Source of the DNA: Betaproteobacteria bacterium
Lineage (GTDB): Bacteria > Pseudomonadota > Gammaproteobacteria > Burkholderiales > SG8-41
DNA: 64,000 nt
Assembly (NCBI GenBank): GCA_900299145.1
Contig: OMIN01000104.1
Coordinates: 1-64,000, forward strand
Direction of reading: 5' to 3'
Positions 15,885-24,918 of the stretch are shown piece after piece. The stretch's first letter is position 1, and each line of letters begins with the position of its first letter. A program made the position numbers and the translations under genes. The notes below the pieces were generated by a model. That model was not told where the DNA came from. It saw nothing but the letters and a program-made list of their open reading frames with translations, and did not search any database.

Positions 15885-17582
15885 ATGACAACCCAACGTA
15901 AAGCCATGCATGCCGGCGACGCCGTCGCCGAAGCCCTGCGCGAAGAAGGCGTCGAGCGCATTTACAGTGTGCCCGGTTCGCACATTCATCCGATTTACGA
16001 TGGTCTAAGCCGCGTGCCGCAGGTGAAATTCATCACCTGCAAAACCGAGCCGAATACTTCGCTGATGGCCGATGCCTATGGGCGGCTTACCGGCAAGCCC
16101 GGCGTGTGCCTCGTAACCGCCGGGCCGGGGGCCATCAACTCCATGGCGGGCGTGGGGCAGGCGTACGGCGCGGCTTCACCGATGGTGCATCTCTCCGGCG
16201 CGGTGCCGCTGAAGGCCGACATGGAGGCGTTTCACGGCGTCGATGATCCGGCGTTCGTGCACGAAATGTTCAAGAAAATCACCAAGTGGAGCGCACGCGT
16301 CGAGCGCATCGACGACATTCCCGAAGTCATGGCCAAGGCGTTTCACATCGCGCGCAGCGGGCGGCCGGGCCCGGTGCACGTGGAACTTCCGCGTGTGTCG
16401 GATTACAGCGAATATATTTTGCAGGAAACGCCCGCGGTGTTGCCCGCCTACCAACGCATTCCCGCGACAGTGGTAAAGCCCGACCCGGCGTTCGTCGATC
16501 AATGTGCCCAGCGGCTGATGGCAGCACGCGCGCCGCTGCTGGCTGCGGGCAAAGGCGTTATCCGGCAGGGCGCGATTGGGCTGCTGACCAAGCTCGCGGA
16601 AAAATTGCAGGCGCCGGTCATCACCGCGCAGGATTCCATCGGTCTCTTTCCCGAAGCGCATCCGCTCTACGCCGGGTTTTTCCAGCGCCAGCGCTGCCAT
16701 CAGCTTTGCATGATCGCGCTGGAGCGCAGCGACTTTGTGCTGGGCACGGGCTTGCGCGCGGGCGCGGCGGAAATGTCCGAGCTGCGCGAACGCGCCGGCG
16801 AAAAGCGCATGATGATCAATGGCTTTGACGACGCACAAACCACGCACTATCAGGGGCCGGATGAGCGCGTGGCCGATCCCAAACTGTTTCTCGAAGCGCT
16901 GCTCGCGCGCCTGGGCGACTACCAGCGGCCACGCGACGAAGCGTTCCTGCAACAACTCGCCACGCGCAAGTCTGACGTGCACGCCCAACTCGCCGCCAAC
17001 GTCGCACCGCACGTCGACGACAACCCGATCTACCCCGGCCTGCTGATGCAAGCCATGAACAAAGTGCTCGACGATCAGGCCGTGGTGGCCAGCGACGTGG
17101 GCCTGTGCCAGATGTGGGCGCGCGTGTTCCGCCGCATCGCCACGCCGGAATCGTTCATGCAATCGGGCGTGTGGAACGCCATGAGCAACGGCCTGCCCAC
17201 GGCCATCGTCGCTAAAATGGAATTCCCCCATCGCGACGTGATCGGGCTGGCGGGCGACGGCGCATCGCTCATGACCATCGGCGACCTGCCCACCGCCACC
17301 GAATACGGCGCCAACATCGTGCTGGTGGTGCTGAACGATGGCTCTTTCGGCCAGACCTATATGCAGCAAACGGGGCTATACGGCCATACCTACGGCACCG
17401 CGTTCCAAAGCCCCAACTTCGCGCAGATCGGCGAAGCGTGTGGGTGCAAAGGTATACGCGTTAGCGACCCAAAAGATGTTGAAGATGCGTTGAAGCAGGC
17501 GCTGGCAGCTACCAAAGGAGCAAAAGCCCAGCCTGCAGTGGTGGAGGTGATGGTGGGACGGCATGTTCAGCCAAAGATTTAG
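15885..17582 (+). CDS. Thiamine-diphosphate-dependent enzyme (acetolactate synthase/benzoylformate decarboxylase-like)
   Basis: A 565-residue protein with the three-domain layout of the pyruvate-oxidase/acetolactate-synthase superfamily. The N-terminal Pyr domain includes YSVPGSHIHPIYDGL and the cofactor-activating Glu55 in CKTEPNTSLMADAYGR. A central domain (about 190-330) follows, then the PP domain with GDGASLM (about 457) and VVLNDGSFG, the GDG...N Mg-ThDP motif. The classic large-subunit FAD-binding features of AHAS are not obvious, so it may be a decarboxylase, a carboligase or an oxalyl/sulfo-acid enzyme. It has no small regulatory subunit nearby. Divergent from two SDRs, which could act on its aldehyde or ketone products. 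Confidence 0.85.
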   Translation: MTTQRKAMHAGDAVAEALREEGVERIYSVPGSHIHPIYDGLSRVPQVKFITCKTEPNTSLMADAYGRLTGKPGVCLVTAGPGAINSMAGVGQAYGAASPMVHLSGAVPLKADMEAFHGVDDPAFVHEMFKKITKWSARVERIDDIPEVMAKAFHIARSGRPGPVHVELPRVSDYSEYILQETPAVLPAYQRIPATVVKPDPAFVDQCAQRLMAARAPLLAAGKGVIRQGAIGLLTKLAEKLQAPVITAQDSIGLFPEAHPLYAGFFQRQRCHQLCMIALERSDFVLGTGLRAGAAEMSELRERAGEKRMMINGFDDAQTTHYQGPDERVADPKLFLEALLARLGDYQRPRDEAFLQQLATRKSDVHAQLAANVAPHVDDNPIYPGLLMQAMNKVLDDQAVVASDVGLCQMWARVFRRIATPESFMQSGVWNAMSNGLPTAIVAKMEFPHRDVIGLAGDGASLMTIGDLPTATEYGANIVLVVLNDGSFGQTYMQQTGLYGHTYGTAFQSPNFAQIGEACGCKGIRVSDPKDVEDALKQALAATKGAKAQPAVVEVMVGRHVQPKI

Positions 17583-17739
17583 CCAGCAAACCGCTATTGG
17601 CATCCCCTATTCGCAAATTGCCGAGGACGCACAAACTGATAGCCTAGGATGTCGAATTTAAGGTTGGATGAGATTATTGACAAAAATATCGTGACCTACT
17701 GTTTTAATTAGTTTTTTTAATTTCCTGAATATAAAGCCC

Positions 17740-18132
17740 ATGATCGAGCCTCGCATTATCGGCACCTGGCGCATCAAAAGTACCAAAAGCATCGACGACA
17801 ACGGCAATGCGCTACCGCCGCCGTACGGCCCCACGCCCAACGGCGTGGTGAGCTTTCAAGCCAACGGTCGCACGGTCAACGTGATTTGTGACGGGCGCGC
17901 GGAATTACCGGCAGGCGAAGCACGGCAATTCATGTCGTATGTGGGCAACTACACGTTTGATGGCGTTACGCTAACCACGCGTGTCGATGCTGCTTCGGAC
18001 GCGAGCCGCATTGGCGGCGATCAAGTTCGCGCCGTACGCTTTGAAAACGGCGGCATGGTACTGGCGCCGCCGCGGCGGTTATATGCGGGTGTGATGCAGC
18101 GGCAAGAGTTGTTTTGGGAGCGCGTCTCCTAG
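17740..18132 (+). CDS. Lipocalin-like domain protein
   Basis: A 130-residue single-domain protein without signal peptide. It starts IIGTWRIKSTKSIDDNG and contains GVVSFQANGRTVNV, YVGNYTFDGVTLTTRVD and a C-terminal FWERV, the pattern of the small lipocalin-like (Lipocalin_5-type) beta-barrel family. These are often found beside catabolic genes and are thought to bind small hydrophobic molecules; the ligand here is unknown. It is 157 bases downstream of the ThDP enzyme and convergent with Bug 5. The leader is AT-rich and contains a possible relic of the dispersed repeat near 17693-17722. Confidence 0.75.
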   Translation: MIEPRIIGTWRIKSTKSIDDNGNALPPPYGPTPNGVVSFQANGRTVNVICDGRAELPAGEARQFMSYVGNYTFDGVTLTTRVDAASDASRIGGDQVRAVRFENGGMVLAPPRRLYAGVMQRQELFWERVS

Positions 18133-18176
18133 TATCGACAGTACCCAAGATAGCGCACCCATTCCCCGCAATCGCG

Positions 18177-19196
18177 CTACTCCGCCTTGATGCCGGCCTG
18201 TTTCACCACCTTGCCCCAGCGCGCGATTTCGGATTTCACAAACGCGGTGAATTCTTCGCTGCTATCACCAACAACCATCGACCCTTCCGCCGTGAGCCGC
18301 TCGCGCAGATCAGGCTGGCGCACGATGCGCACGATCTCGCTATTGAGTTTGGTGATGATGTCGGCGGGTGTTGCTGCCGGTGCTGATATGGCATACCAGG
18401 TGGAAAATTCAAAACCCTTGAAGCCTTCTTCATGAAGCGTCGGAACATCAGGCGCTGCAGGGGAGCGTGTCATGGTGGTTACCGCCAGCGCACGCAGCCG
18501 GCCTGATTTCACGTGCGGCAGAGGCGTGCCGATGGCGCCGAAGTAAATCGCCAGCTGTCCGGACAGCACGTCCACCATGGTGCCCGCCGCTCCCTTGTAC
18601 GGCACATGAATCATGCGCGTGCCGGTCATGTTCATCAGCAATTCCGCGCCCAAATGACCGGAAGTCGCGATGCCGGAGCTGCCATAGAGCAATTCACCAG
18701 GTTTGGCTTTTGCCAGCGCGATCAACTCACGCGTGGTGCGCACCGGCAGCACCGGATGCACGGCAATCAGGATGGGCACTTTGGCCAGATTGGTAATCCA
18801 CGTGAAATCGCGTATGGGATCGTAGGGCAACCTGGCAAACAACGCGGGCGCAACAGTATTGGCGATGCCAGACCACAACAGCGTGTAGCCATCCGGCGCC
18901 GAGCGCGCCACGAGCTCGCTGCCGATGTTGGTGCTTCCACCCGGGCGGTTCTCCACCACCACGGTCTGACCCCATGCGGCGCCCAAACGTTGCGCCACCA
19001 GCCGCCCTAGCGTGTCGGCGATCCCGCCCGGTTGGTACGGCACCACTGTGCGAATCGCCTTGACCGGGTAGCCACGCGCACCTGCAATACCTTGCGTTCC
19101 CTGACCATGGGCGAGCGTGGCTGCGAACACAAGAGACATGCCAGTGACTATTACTGCCACGGCAGGCAGGCTGCCACGACACTCTGGCGCGATCAT
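18177..19196 (-). CDS. Bug/TctC-family periplasmic binding protein 5
   Basis: A 339-residue receptor. The ATG at 19196 gives a signal peptide with a hydrophobic core VIVTGMSLVFAATLAHGQ. The region between cleavage and the first strand is longer than in its paralogues (GTQGIAGARG). Motifs are VVPYQPGGIADTLGR, VVVENRPGGSTNIG and SAPDGYTLLWSGIAN, and HVPYKGAAGTMVDVLSGQ. Its overall pattern (STNIGSELVA, AIYFGAIGTPLPHV) is closest within this window to Bug 2. It lies downstream of the acyl-CoA dehydrogenase (44-base gap), the last gene of a probable five-gene minus-strand operon. Confidence 0.9.
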   Translation of the reverse strand: MIAPECRGSLPAVAVIVTGMSLVFAATLAHGQGTQGIAGARGYPVKAIRTVVPYQPGGIADTLGRLVAQRLGAAWGQTVVVENRPGGSTNIGSELVARSAPDGYTLLWSGIANTVAPALFARLPYDPIRDFTWITNLAKVPILIAVHPVLPVRTTRELIALAKAKPGELLYGSSGIATSGHLGAELLMNMTGTRMIHVPYKGAAGTMVDVLSGQLAIYFGAIGTPLPHVKSGRLRALAVTTMTRSPAAPDVPTLHEEGFKGFEFSTWYAISAPAATPADIITKLNSEIVRIVRQPDLRERLTAEGSMVVGDSSEEFTAFVKSEIARWGKVVKQAGIKAE

Positions 19197-19240
19197 CGGC
19201 CCTGACGCTGAATATCGTTGTACAGCCACGCGACTAGCAA

Positions 19241-20452
19241 TTACGTATTCCCCAAATAGGGCGTCTGCTTCCGCTTATAACCCGTCAACGCCTCGGTGAT
19301 GCGATAACGCGTGGGGAACGGAAACGAGATGTGCTTCTGCACAATGGCGTCGCGCACGTATTTTTCGATAGGCATGCCCTGAATCACGCCCATGCCGCCG
19401 AAGAGTTCCAGCCCCTGCTCGGTCAGGCGCTGCACCGCCGTGCCGGTAAACGCCAGCGCCATCCACTCATACGGCTGATAGTCGGCGCTGCCATCCTGAA
19501 ACGCCTCCGGGTGATCTTTCGCCCACGCGGCTGTCCAGATCAGGCGCCGCGCGGCTTCGAGGTTCATCGCCATGTCGGCAATATACAGGCCGACCGCCTG
19601 ATGCTCGATCACCATTTTTCCGCCGGATTTGCGCTCCTTGACGTAGTCGATGGTGGCTTCGAGCGCGGCGCGACCCAGGCCCAGTGTGATCGAGGCAATG
19701 GTGACGTGCGTGCCGATTTCCGTGCGGCCCGCCGGGTTGGGCGCCAGCATGCGGCCTGCCGGCACGTGCACGTTGTCGAAAAAGATTTCCGCGTTGTCGC
19801 CGACACGGCGGCCAATCTTCGACATCGGGCGGCGCACCAGTCCCTTTGAGTCCCCTTCGACCAAAAACGCGCGCGGACCGGCTTCGGTATGCGCTTGCAC
19901 TACCAGCAGTTTGGCAAGGTAGCCGACGGTCTGAAAATTTTTCGCGCCATTGATGATCCACGAGCCGTCGGGCTGCTGCACGGCGCGGGTCTTGAACTTT
20001 ACCCACTCCGGCGTCTCAGTGTAGTAGTCAAAACCCAAGTCGGTATCGGGTTCATGAATGGCAACGGTGGTGAAATACAAATCGTCATTCAAAAACTTCG
20101 GCAGAAAGTACGCGCGCTGCTCGTCGTTCATGCGAATCTCGAACCAGTCACGCGCACGCCGTGCGGTCAGCATGTAGTAGTACGCCGTGCCGATGTCTGC
20201 CGCCGCCAACTCCTCGGCGATCAAGCACGCCGTCAGATGATCCGAAGCGCCCGCGCCACCGTTTTCTTCCGAAAGTGCAAATGTTCTGAAGCCGAGCTTG
20301 GAGCCTTTCTTCAGCACCTCCCAGGGAATGCGGTCTTCCCAGTTTGGCTTCTTGTCCAGTTCCAGCGCGATGGGTTTGATCTCGTTCTGCGCGAACTCTC
20401 GTGCAAGATCGCGGTAGGCGCGTTGCGTTTCATTCAGGCGAATATCGAACAT
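19241..20452 (-). CDS. Acyl-CoA dehydrogenase family protein
   Basis: A 403-residue FAD-dependent enzyme of the acyl-CoA dehydrogenase fold: N-terminal helical domain (MFDIRLNETQRAYRDLAREF), middle beta domain with the FAD/substrate motif YFTTVAIHEPDTDLGFD (about 129-145), and C-terminal helical domain ending ELFGGMGVIQGMPIEKYVRDA. Insertion of a C-terminal YKRKQTPYLG tail is normal. The catalytic base cannot be fixed without alignment. The ATG at 20452 has a strong AAGGAG 7 bases upstream, created within a copy of the dispersed repeat. It sits between Bug 6 and Bug 5 in one operon, suggesting that the transported acid is activated to CoA and dehydrogenated. Confidence 0.9.
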   Translation of the reverse strand: MFDIRLNETQRAYRDLAREFAQNEIKPIALELDKKPNWEDRIPWEVLKKGSKLGFRTFALSEENGGAGASDHLTACLIAEELAAADIGTAYYYMLTARRARDWFEIRMNDEQRAYFLPKFLNDDLYFTTVAIHEPDTDLGFDYYTETPEWVKFKTRAVQQPDGSWIINGAKNFQTVGYLAKLLVVQAHTEAGPRAFLVEGDSKGLVRRPMSKIGRRVGDNAEIFFDNVHVPAGRMLAPNPAGRTEIGTHVTIASITLGLGRAALEATIDYVKERKSGGKMVIEHQAVGLYIADMAMNLEAARRLIWTAAWAKDHPEAFQDGSADYQPYEWMALAFTGTAVQRLTEQGLELFGGMGVIQGMPIEKYVRDAIVQKHISFPFPTRYRITEALTGYKRKQTPYLGNT

Positions 20453-20455
20453 CAA

Positions 20456-20475
20456 TAACTCCTTGTTTTAATTGA
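20456..20475 (+). repeat. Dispersed AT-rich repeat, copy 16, carrying a ribosome-binding site
   Basis: TAACTCCTTGTTTTAATTGA, three mismatches from consensus, followed by TATTTTT as in other copies. Two of the changes (AT to CC on this strand) turn AAATAG into AAGGAG on the opposite strand, which is the Shine-Dalgarno of the acyl-CoA dehydrogenase gene starting at 20452. Confidence 0.65.
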
Positions 20476-20489
20476 TATTTTTATACATT

Positions 20490-21473
20490 TCACTGCGGTT
20501 GAAATCCTATCTTGCGCACGATGTCCGCCTGGCGCGCCACATCCTTGCGCAGAAACTCGGTAAATTCCTCCGGCGTGGAGCCGACTGCAATCAACCCGTT
20601 GTCCGCCAGATGCTTGCGCGTTTCCGGCATCGCCACAGCTTTGGCAACCTCGCCCGCCACGCGGCGCACCAGCTCCTGCGGCGTGCCCGCCGGATACCAC
20701 AGCCCGTGATAGCAGGTCATGTCAAAACCGGTGAGTCCCGCCTCGTGCAACGTCGGTATGTCGGCCACCTGCGGCTGGCGGCGCGGCCCGCCGATACCCA
20801 ACGCGCGCAGGCGGCCTGCTTGCAGATAAGGCACCACTATGGTGGGGCTGATCACCATGCTTTCCATTTGCCCGCTCAGCAAATCGCTCATGGCGGGCGC
20901 CGTGCCTTTATAGGGCACGTGTACCAGCGAGACACCCGCCATGGCAGCAAACAGCGCCGCACTCACATGGGGCGGGCTGCCCACGCCGCCCGAGGCATAT
21001 TTGATTTCGCCGGGCCGTGACTTGGCGAACGCGATGAACTCCTTCACCGACTTCACCGGCAGCGACGGATGCACCACCAGCAAATTGCCGTAGGTCACGT
21101 TGATCTGCGAAACCGGCGCAAACTCATTGAGCGTATCGTAAGGCAGCTTTTTGTAGAACGACGGGTTCGCGCTGTGAGAGCAGTTATTGGCCAGCAACGT
21201 ATAGCCATCCTTGGGCGAGCGCGCGACGATGGCTGTTCCAATGGTGCCGCCCGCGCCGGTGCGATAGTCAAACACAAACTGCTGGCCGAACGCCTCAGTC
21301 ATCGGCCGCGTCACCGCGCGCGTGGGCACTTCGATGGGCGTGCCGGGGCTGAACGGGATTACCACGCGCACGGGTTTCACCGGCCATTGGATCTGGCCTT
21401 GTTGCGCGAGCAGTGGCATTGGCAGCGCCGCCAGCAATGCCATTGACACCATTGACGCCATTAACATTTTCAT
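20490..21473 (-). CDS. Bug/TctC-family periplasmic binding protein 6
   Basis: A 327-residue receptor with signal peptide ending in PMPLLAQQ and mature start IQWPVKPVRVVIPF. The first ligand loop is FSPGTPIEVPTRAV: the usual GG-x-x-D is replaced by GTPIEVP, so the aspartate normally near the ligand carboxylate is missing and ligand choice may differ. FDYRTGAGGTIG replaces the common VENR motif. HVPYKGTAPAMSDLLSGQ is intact. It is 15 bases after Bug 7, making a tandem pair, and 14 bases before repeat copy 16. Confidence 0.9.
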   Translation of the reverse strand: MKMLMASMVSMALLAALPMPLLAQQGQIQWPVKPVRVVIPFSPGTPIEVPTRAVTRPMTEAFGQQFVFDYRTGAGGTIGTAIVARSPKDGYTLLANNCSHSANPSFYKKLPYDTLNEFAPVSQINVTYGNLLVVHPSLPVKSVKEFIAFAKSRPGEIKYASGGVGSPPHVSAALFAAMAGVSLVHVPYKGTAPAMSDLLSGQMESMVISPTIVVPYLQAGRLRALGIGGPRRQPQVADIPTLHEAGLTGFDMTCYHGLWYPAGTPQELVRRVAGEVAKAVAMPETRKHLADNGLIAVGSTPEEFTEFLRKDVARQADIVRKIGFQPQ

Positions 21474-21488
21474 CGCCGATTTCCGCCT

Positions 21489-22478
21489 TCAATCAGCCTT
21501 GATGTTCGCTGTGCGAATGAACGTGCCATATCGTTCACGATCACGCCGCTGAATGTCGGTGAATTCCTCCGGCGTCAGCGTGACCACTTCGGCGGCGAAC
21601 GTCGCCAGCACGCCGCGCGCGTCCGGCGTTTGCATGATGCGGCTGATTTCACGATTCAGCCGCGCAATTACCGGGCGCGGCGTGCCGGTGGGCGCGTAAA
21701 CGCCGAAGAGCGCATCGTTCACTTCAGTGCCGGTTTCAGCCATGGTCGGCGTGTCCGGCAGCAGCGGTGATCGCGCCGCCGCCGCCACTGCCAGGGCCCG
21801 AAGCTTGCCGGATTTGACATGCTGCACCGACAGCCCGGAATCAAACGCAAAATCCACCTGATCGGACAGCAGTGCCGTCACCATCAGAGCCGCGCCCTTG
21901 TACGGCACGTGCGTGGCCTTGATCTTGTTCGCGAACAAATAGCGCTCGGCGTGGATGTGCAGCGTACTGCCGGTGCCCACCGAGCCGTAGTTGAGCTTGT
22001 CCGGGTTCGCGCGCAGATACGCAGTCAGTTCAGCGACGCTGCGCACCGGCAGCGAGGGGCGCACCACCAGCACCGTCAAAATGCGGCCCAGCGGCGCGAT
22101 GGGCGCAAGATCGCGCCCCACGTCAACGCTCAGCTTATAAAGATGCGGGCCGACCACAATGGGGCTGCCCGATGAGGCCAGGATCGTGTAGCCATCGGCC
22201 GGCGCCCTGGCCGCGACTTCGAGGCCAATGTTGCCGGCCGCGCCGCCACGATTGTCGATCACCACCGGCTGCCCCAACGCCTCGGCCAGCTTGGGTGCGA
22301 ACGCGCGCGCCATCAAATCCGTGGTGCCGCCTGCGGGAAAGTTGACGATCAGCCGGATGGGTTTCGACGGCCACGCCTGCCCCGAACCAGCCGAAGTGGT
22401 TTGCGCACCCGCCGGCAAAGCGCACAGCACCACTTGCAGTGAGGCAACGGCTATCAGACAACGAGTCAGCAGCGTCAT
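21489..22478 (-). CDS. Bug/TctC-family periplasmic binding protein 7
   Basis: A 329-residue receptor. The ATG at 22478 gives MTLLTRCLIAVASLQVVLCA and an ALPAGAQ cleavage site. The frame stays open far upstream, antisense-like across the MFS gene, but that part is not coding. Motifs are LIVNFPAGGTTDLMARAF, VVIDNRGGAAGNIG and APADGYTILASSG, with HVPYKGAALMVTALLSDQ. The residue run SIEHVKSGK-type (SVQHVKSGKLRALAV) and a Thr-rich C-terminus are also present. It lies between the MFS gene (83-base gap) and Bug 6. Confidence 0.9.
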   Translation of the reverse strand: MTLLTRCLIAVASLQVVLCALPAGAQTTSAGSGQAWPSKPIRLIVNFPAGGTTDLMARAFAPKLAEALGQPVVIDNRGGAAGNIGLEVAARAPADGYTILASSGSPIVVGPHLYKLSVDVGRDLAPIAPLGRILTVLVVRPSLPVRSVAELTAYLRANPDKLNYGSVGTGSTLHIHAERYLFANKIKATHVPYKGAALMVTALLSDQVDFAFDSGLSVQHVKSGKLRALAVAAAARSPLLPDTPTMAETGTEVNDALFGVYAPTGTPRPVIARLNREISRIMQTPDARGVLATFAAEVVTLTPEEFTDIQRRDRERYGTFIRTANIKAD

Positions 22479-22561
22479 GGCATCGGCTCCGGTTATGGGC
22501 AAAGCCATATTACACCGGTACGCCGGGAGCGGCAGCCCCGCGCCGATACGTGCGCACACGC

Positions 22562-23797
22562 TCAATCCAGCTTGCGCAGCCTCGGCACACGCACAAAAAT
22601 CAACAGCATGATCAGTATCGCGGCCACGGCGTAAGCTGCCTGCGACCACGGCGCGCCGATCTGCTCGGCTGCCGCGCCCGCCAGAAAATTGCCGAACGGC
22701 AAGGCAATCACCACGCCCGTGCGCAAACCCATCACCCGCCCGCGCATGGTCTGATCGGTGTGGCCCAGAATCAGCGTGGCGATGACCGTCCACGCAATCG
22801 CCTGCGCCAGCCCGGCGACGAAAATAAATGCCAACGATACGTAGTACCACGAGGACACCGCAAACAACAGCAACGACACCGGCCACACGTAGCTGCTCCA
22901 GACCAGCAATCTGCCCTTGCCTTTGACGTTGCCCAGCGATACCACCCACAGCCCTGCGGCCAGCGCGCCAATGCCCGCCATCGCCGTCAATAGGCCAAAA
23001 CCCGCCGGCCCGGCGTCCAGCACGTAGCGCGCGAACAACGGCATGAACGTGTAACGGTACGGCGCCGCCAGCAGGTTCAACACAAAAGCAATCACCAGCA
23101 GCATCAGCACAGTCTGATTGCCCCAAACGTATTTGAACCCTTCAATCAGGCTGCGCACCGGTGATTCACGTGCCACTGGCGTGGCGCGTTTCGTTTCGCC
23201 CATGCGCAAGAGCACCACCACGTCCAGCAAAAAGATGGCTGCAATCAGCGCATAGGCGCCGGTCATGCCCAGCACCGGTATCAGCAACCCGCCCAGCGCC
23301 GGCCCCACCACCACGGTAATTTCCACCGCCACGGCGTTGAGCGCCACGGCATTGGCGAGGTCTTCCTTGCCGACAATATCCGGCACCAGCGCCTGCCGAG
23401 CGGGGTTGTCGATGGCCCATGTCACGCTGCTTGCCAGCGCAAGCGCGATCACATGCCACAGTGCGAGCGACCCCAGCGCCACCAGTATCAGCATGAGCGA
23501 GGCTACGGCCAGATTCACGCCCGCCGCGATGATCAGCAACATCCGCCGGTCCATGCGGTCGGCGATCACGCCCATGAATGGCGCGGCAATGTAGCCCGCC
23601 ATTTTGCTGGAAGTGACGATGCCCACCATCAGCGGCGAATCCGTCAACTCCAGCGTGAGCCAGCCCACCACCACCATGTCCGCCCAGCGCGCGGTGGAAC
23701 TCAACAGGGTGGCCGTCCAAAGCAGGCGAAACGCACGGTGCCGCAGGGCTGCGGCCTGCGGCATGGCGGCAAGCCGCGAGAGAAGTTTCTGCGTCAT
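22562..23797 (-). CDS. MFS transporter (EntS-like multidrug/siderophore exporter type)
   Basis: A 411-residue inner-membrane protein with about 12 hydrophobic helices. The loop 2-3 signature GVIADRMDRRMLLI (about 76-89) matches the major-facilitator GxxxDRxxRR motif, and MRGRVMGLRTGVVIALPFGN near 345 is the paired motif in the second half. The N-terminus (RHRAFRLLWTATLLSSTARW) resembles enterobactin exporter EntS and related proton-driven exporters. It is the first gene of a likely operon MFS-Bug-Bug-ACAD-Bug. It could export a by-product or toxic analogue of the acid taken up. Divergent from the TauD-like gene, with 274 bases between starts. Confidence 0.88.
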   Translation of the reverse strand: MTQKLLSRLAAMPQAAALRHRAFRLLWTATLLSSTARWADMVVVGWLTLELTDSPLMVGIVTSSKMAGYIAAPFMGVIADRMDRRMLLIIAAGVNLAVASLMLILVALGSLALWHVIALALASSVTWAIDNPARQALVPDIVGKEDLANAVALNAVAVEITVVVGPALGGLLIPVLGMTGAYALIAAIFLLDVVVLLRMGETKRATPVARESPVRSLIEGFKYVWGNQTVLMLLVIAFVLNLLAAPYRYTFMPLFARYVLDAGPAGFGLLTAMAGIGALAAGLWVVSLGNVKGKGRLLVWSSYVWPVSLLLFAVSSWYYVSLAFIFVAGLAQAIAWTVIATLILGHTDQTMRGRVMGLRTGVVIALPFGNFLAGAAAEQIGAPWSQAAYAVAAILIMLLIFVRVPRLRKLD

Positions 23798-24071
23798 GCC
23801 GCTTCCAACGGAGTGATTGCAATCATGCTACTGACGGGTCCATTAACAATGCAGACGGAGCATACACCGGCAACGCCACTTTCCGTAGACTGCCCTTCTG
23901 TTAAAAAATGTCATATAATTCATATAGTTATCGCATCAATTCCCGGCTTGCGCGGAGGCACGCGCGCGGCGCGGCGCGCACGCTAACCATGTTCGGCCCG
24001 CTTGCGCGAGCCACGCCGGTTGGTAAGAATGGCGGCCAACGCGTGCATCCGCATGCAATTGGGGAGAATCC

Positions 24072-24917
24072 ATGTCGATTGAAATCCGCCCTTCGGGTGG
24101 CGTGTTGGGCCACGAAATCCTCGGCGTCGACCTCGCGCGGCCAATCAGCGACAGCACCTTCGCCGACATTGAAAAAGCATTTAATGATTGCGGCACGGTG
24201 GTGATACGCGGGCAAAAAATCACGCCCGAACAGCAGATCGCCTTTACGCGGCGTTTCGGTGAACTCGACAGTTACCCGGCGGGCAATTTTGCGCTGCCCG
24301 GCCACGACGCGATTCTGGTGGTATCGAATATTCTCGAAAACGGCAAGCCCATCGGCATGATCGACGCGGGCCGCAACTGGCACAGCGACATGCTGTTCAC
24401 CGAAAAGCCGCCGCGCTGCTCGTTGCTGTACAGCCTGGAAGTGCCGCATCAGGAAGGGCAATCCATCGGCGACACGCTGTTCGCCAGCACGGCCGTGGCC
24501 TACGACAACCTGCCCGAATCGATGAAAACGCGGCTCAATGGCTTAAAGGCGCGCCATAGCTTTCGCACTTATGCCGCCACCAAGTCCGATGGCCGTGAAA
24601 AAGTCGGTGACGAATTCGCCGATGTGATTCATCCGCTGGTACGCACCCATCCGATTACCGGCAGGAAGTGCCTGTATTTGAGCCACTCGCTGACCCAGAA
24701 AATCGGCGACCTCGACCAAGCGCAGACCCGGCAACTGGCGCACGACCTGATTGAACACATCACCAGCGAGCGCCATGTCTACCGTCACAGCTGGCGCGTG
24801 GGCGATCTGGTGATCTGGGACAATTGCTCAACCATGCACCGCGCCATATTCGACTACGCACTGCCGCAACGTCGGCGCATGCATCGCACCACGGTGGCCG
24901 GCGGCCGGCCGTTCTGA
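24072..24917 (+). CDS. TauD/TfdA-family Fe(II)/2-oxoglutarate dioxygenase
   Basis: A 281-residue non-haem iron dioxygenase. The facial triad is visible as His104-x-Asp106 (NWHSDML) and His256 (STMHRAI). The 2-oxoglutarate-binding Arg is probably in QRRRMHR (267-272). The N-terminus (LGHEILGVDLARPISD) is typical of TauD/TfdA. Family members split sulphonates, phenoxyacetates or other acids using O2 and 2-oxoglutarate. GGGGAGA precedes the ATG by 7 bases. One base separates its stop from the start of Bug 8, so the receptor probably delivers its substrate. Taurine is unlikely, since no tauABC genes are present. Confidence 0.9.
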   Translation: MSIEIRPSGGVLGHEILGVDLARPISDSTFADIEKAFNDCGTVVIRGQKITPEQQIAFTRRFGELDSYPAGNFALPGHDAILVVSNILENGKPIGMIDAGRNWHSDMLFTEKPPRCSLLYSLEVPHQEGQSIGDTLFASTAVAYDNLPESMKTRLNGLKARHSFRTYAATKSDGREKVGDEFADVIHPLVRTHPITGRKCLYLSHSLTQKIGDLDQAQTRQLAHDLIEHITSERHVYRHSWRVGDLVIWDNCSTMHRAIFDYALPQRRRMHRTTVAGGRPF

Positions 24918-24918
24918 C

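Noticed and set aside
22479-23126. Upstream extension of the Bug 7 frame across the MFS gene
   Set aside because: The extended part overlaps the MFS coding sequence on the same strand in another frame, is Gly/Ala/Arg-rich, and the signal peptide starts only at 22478.
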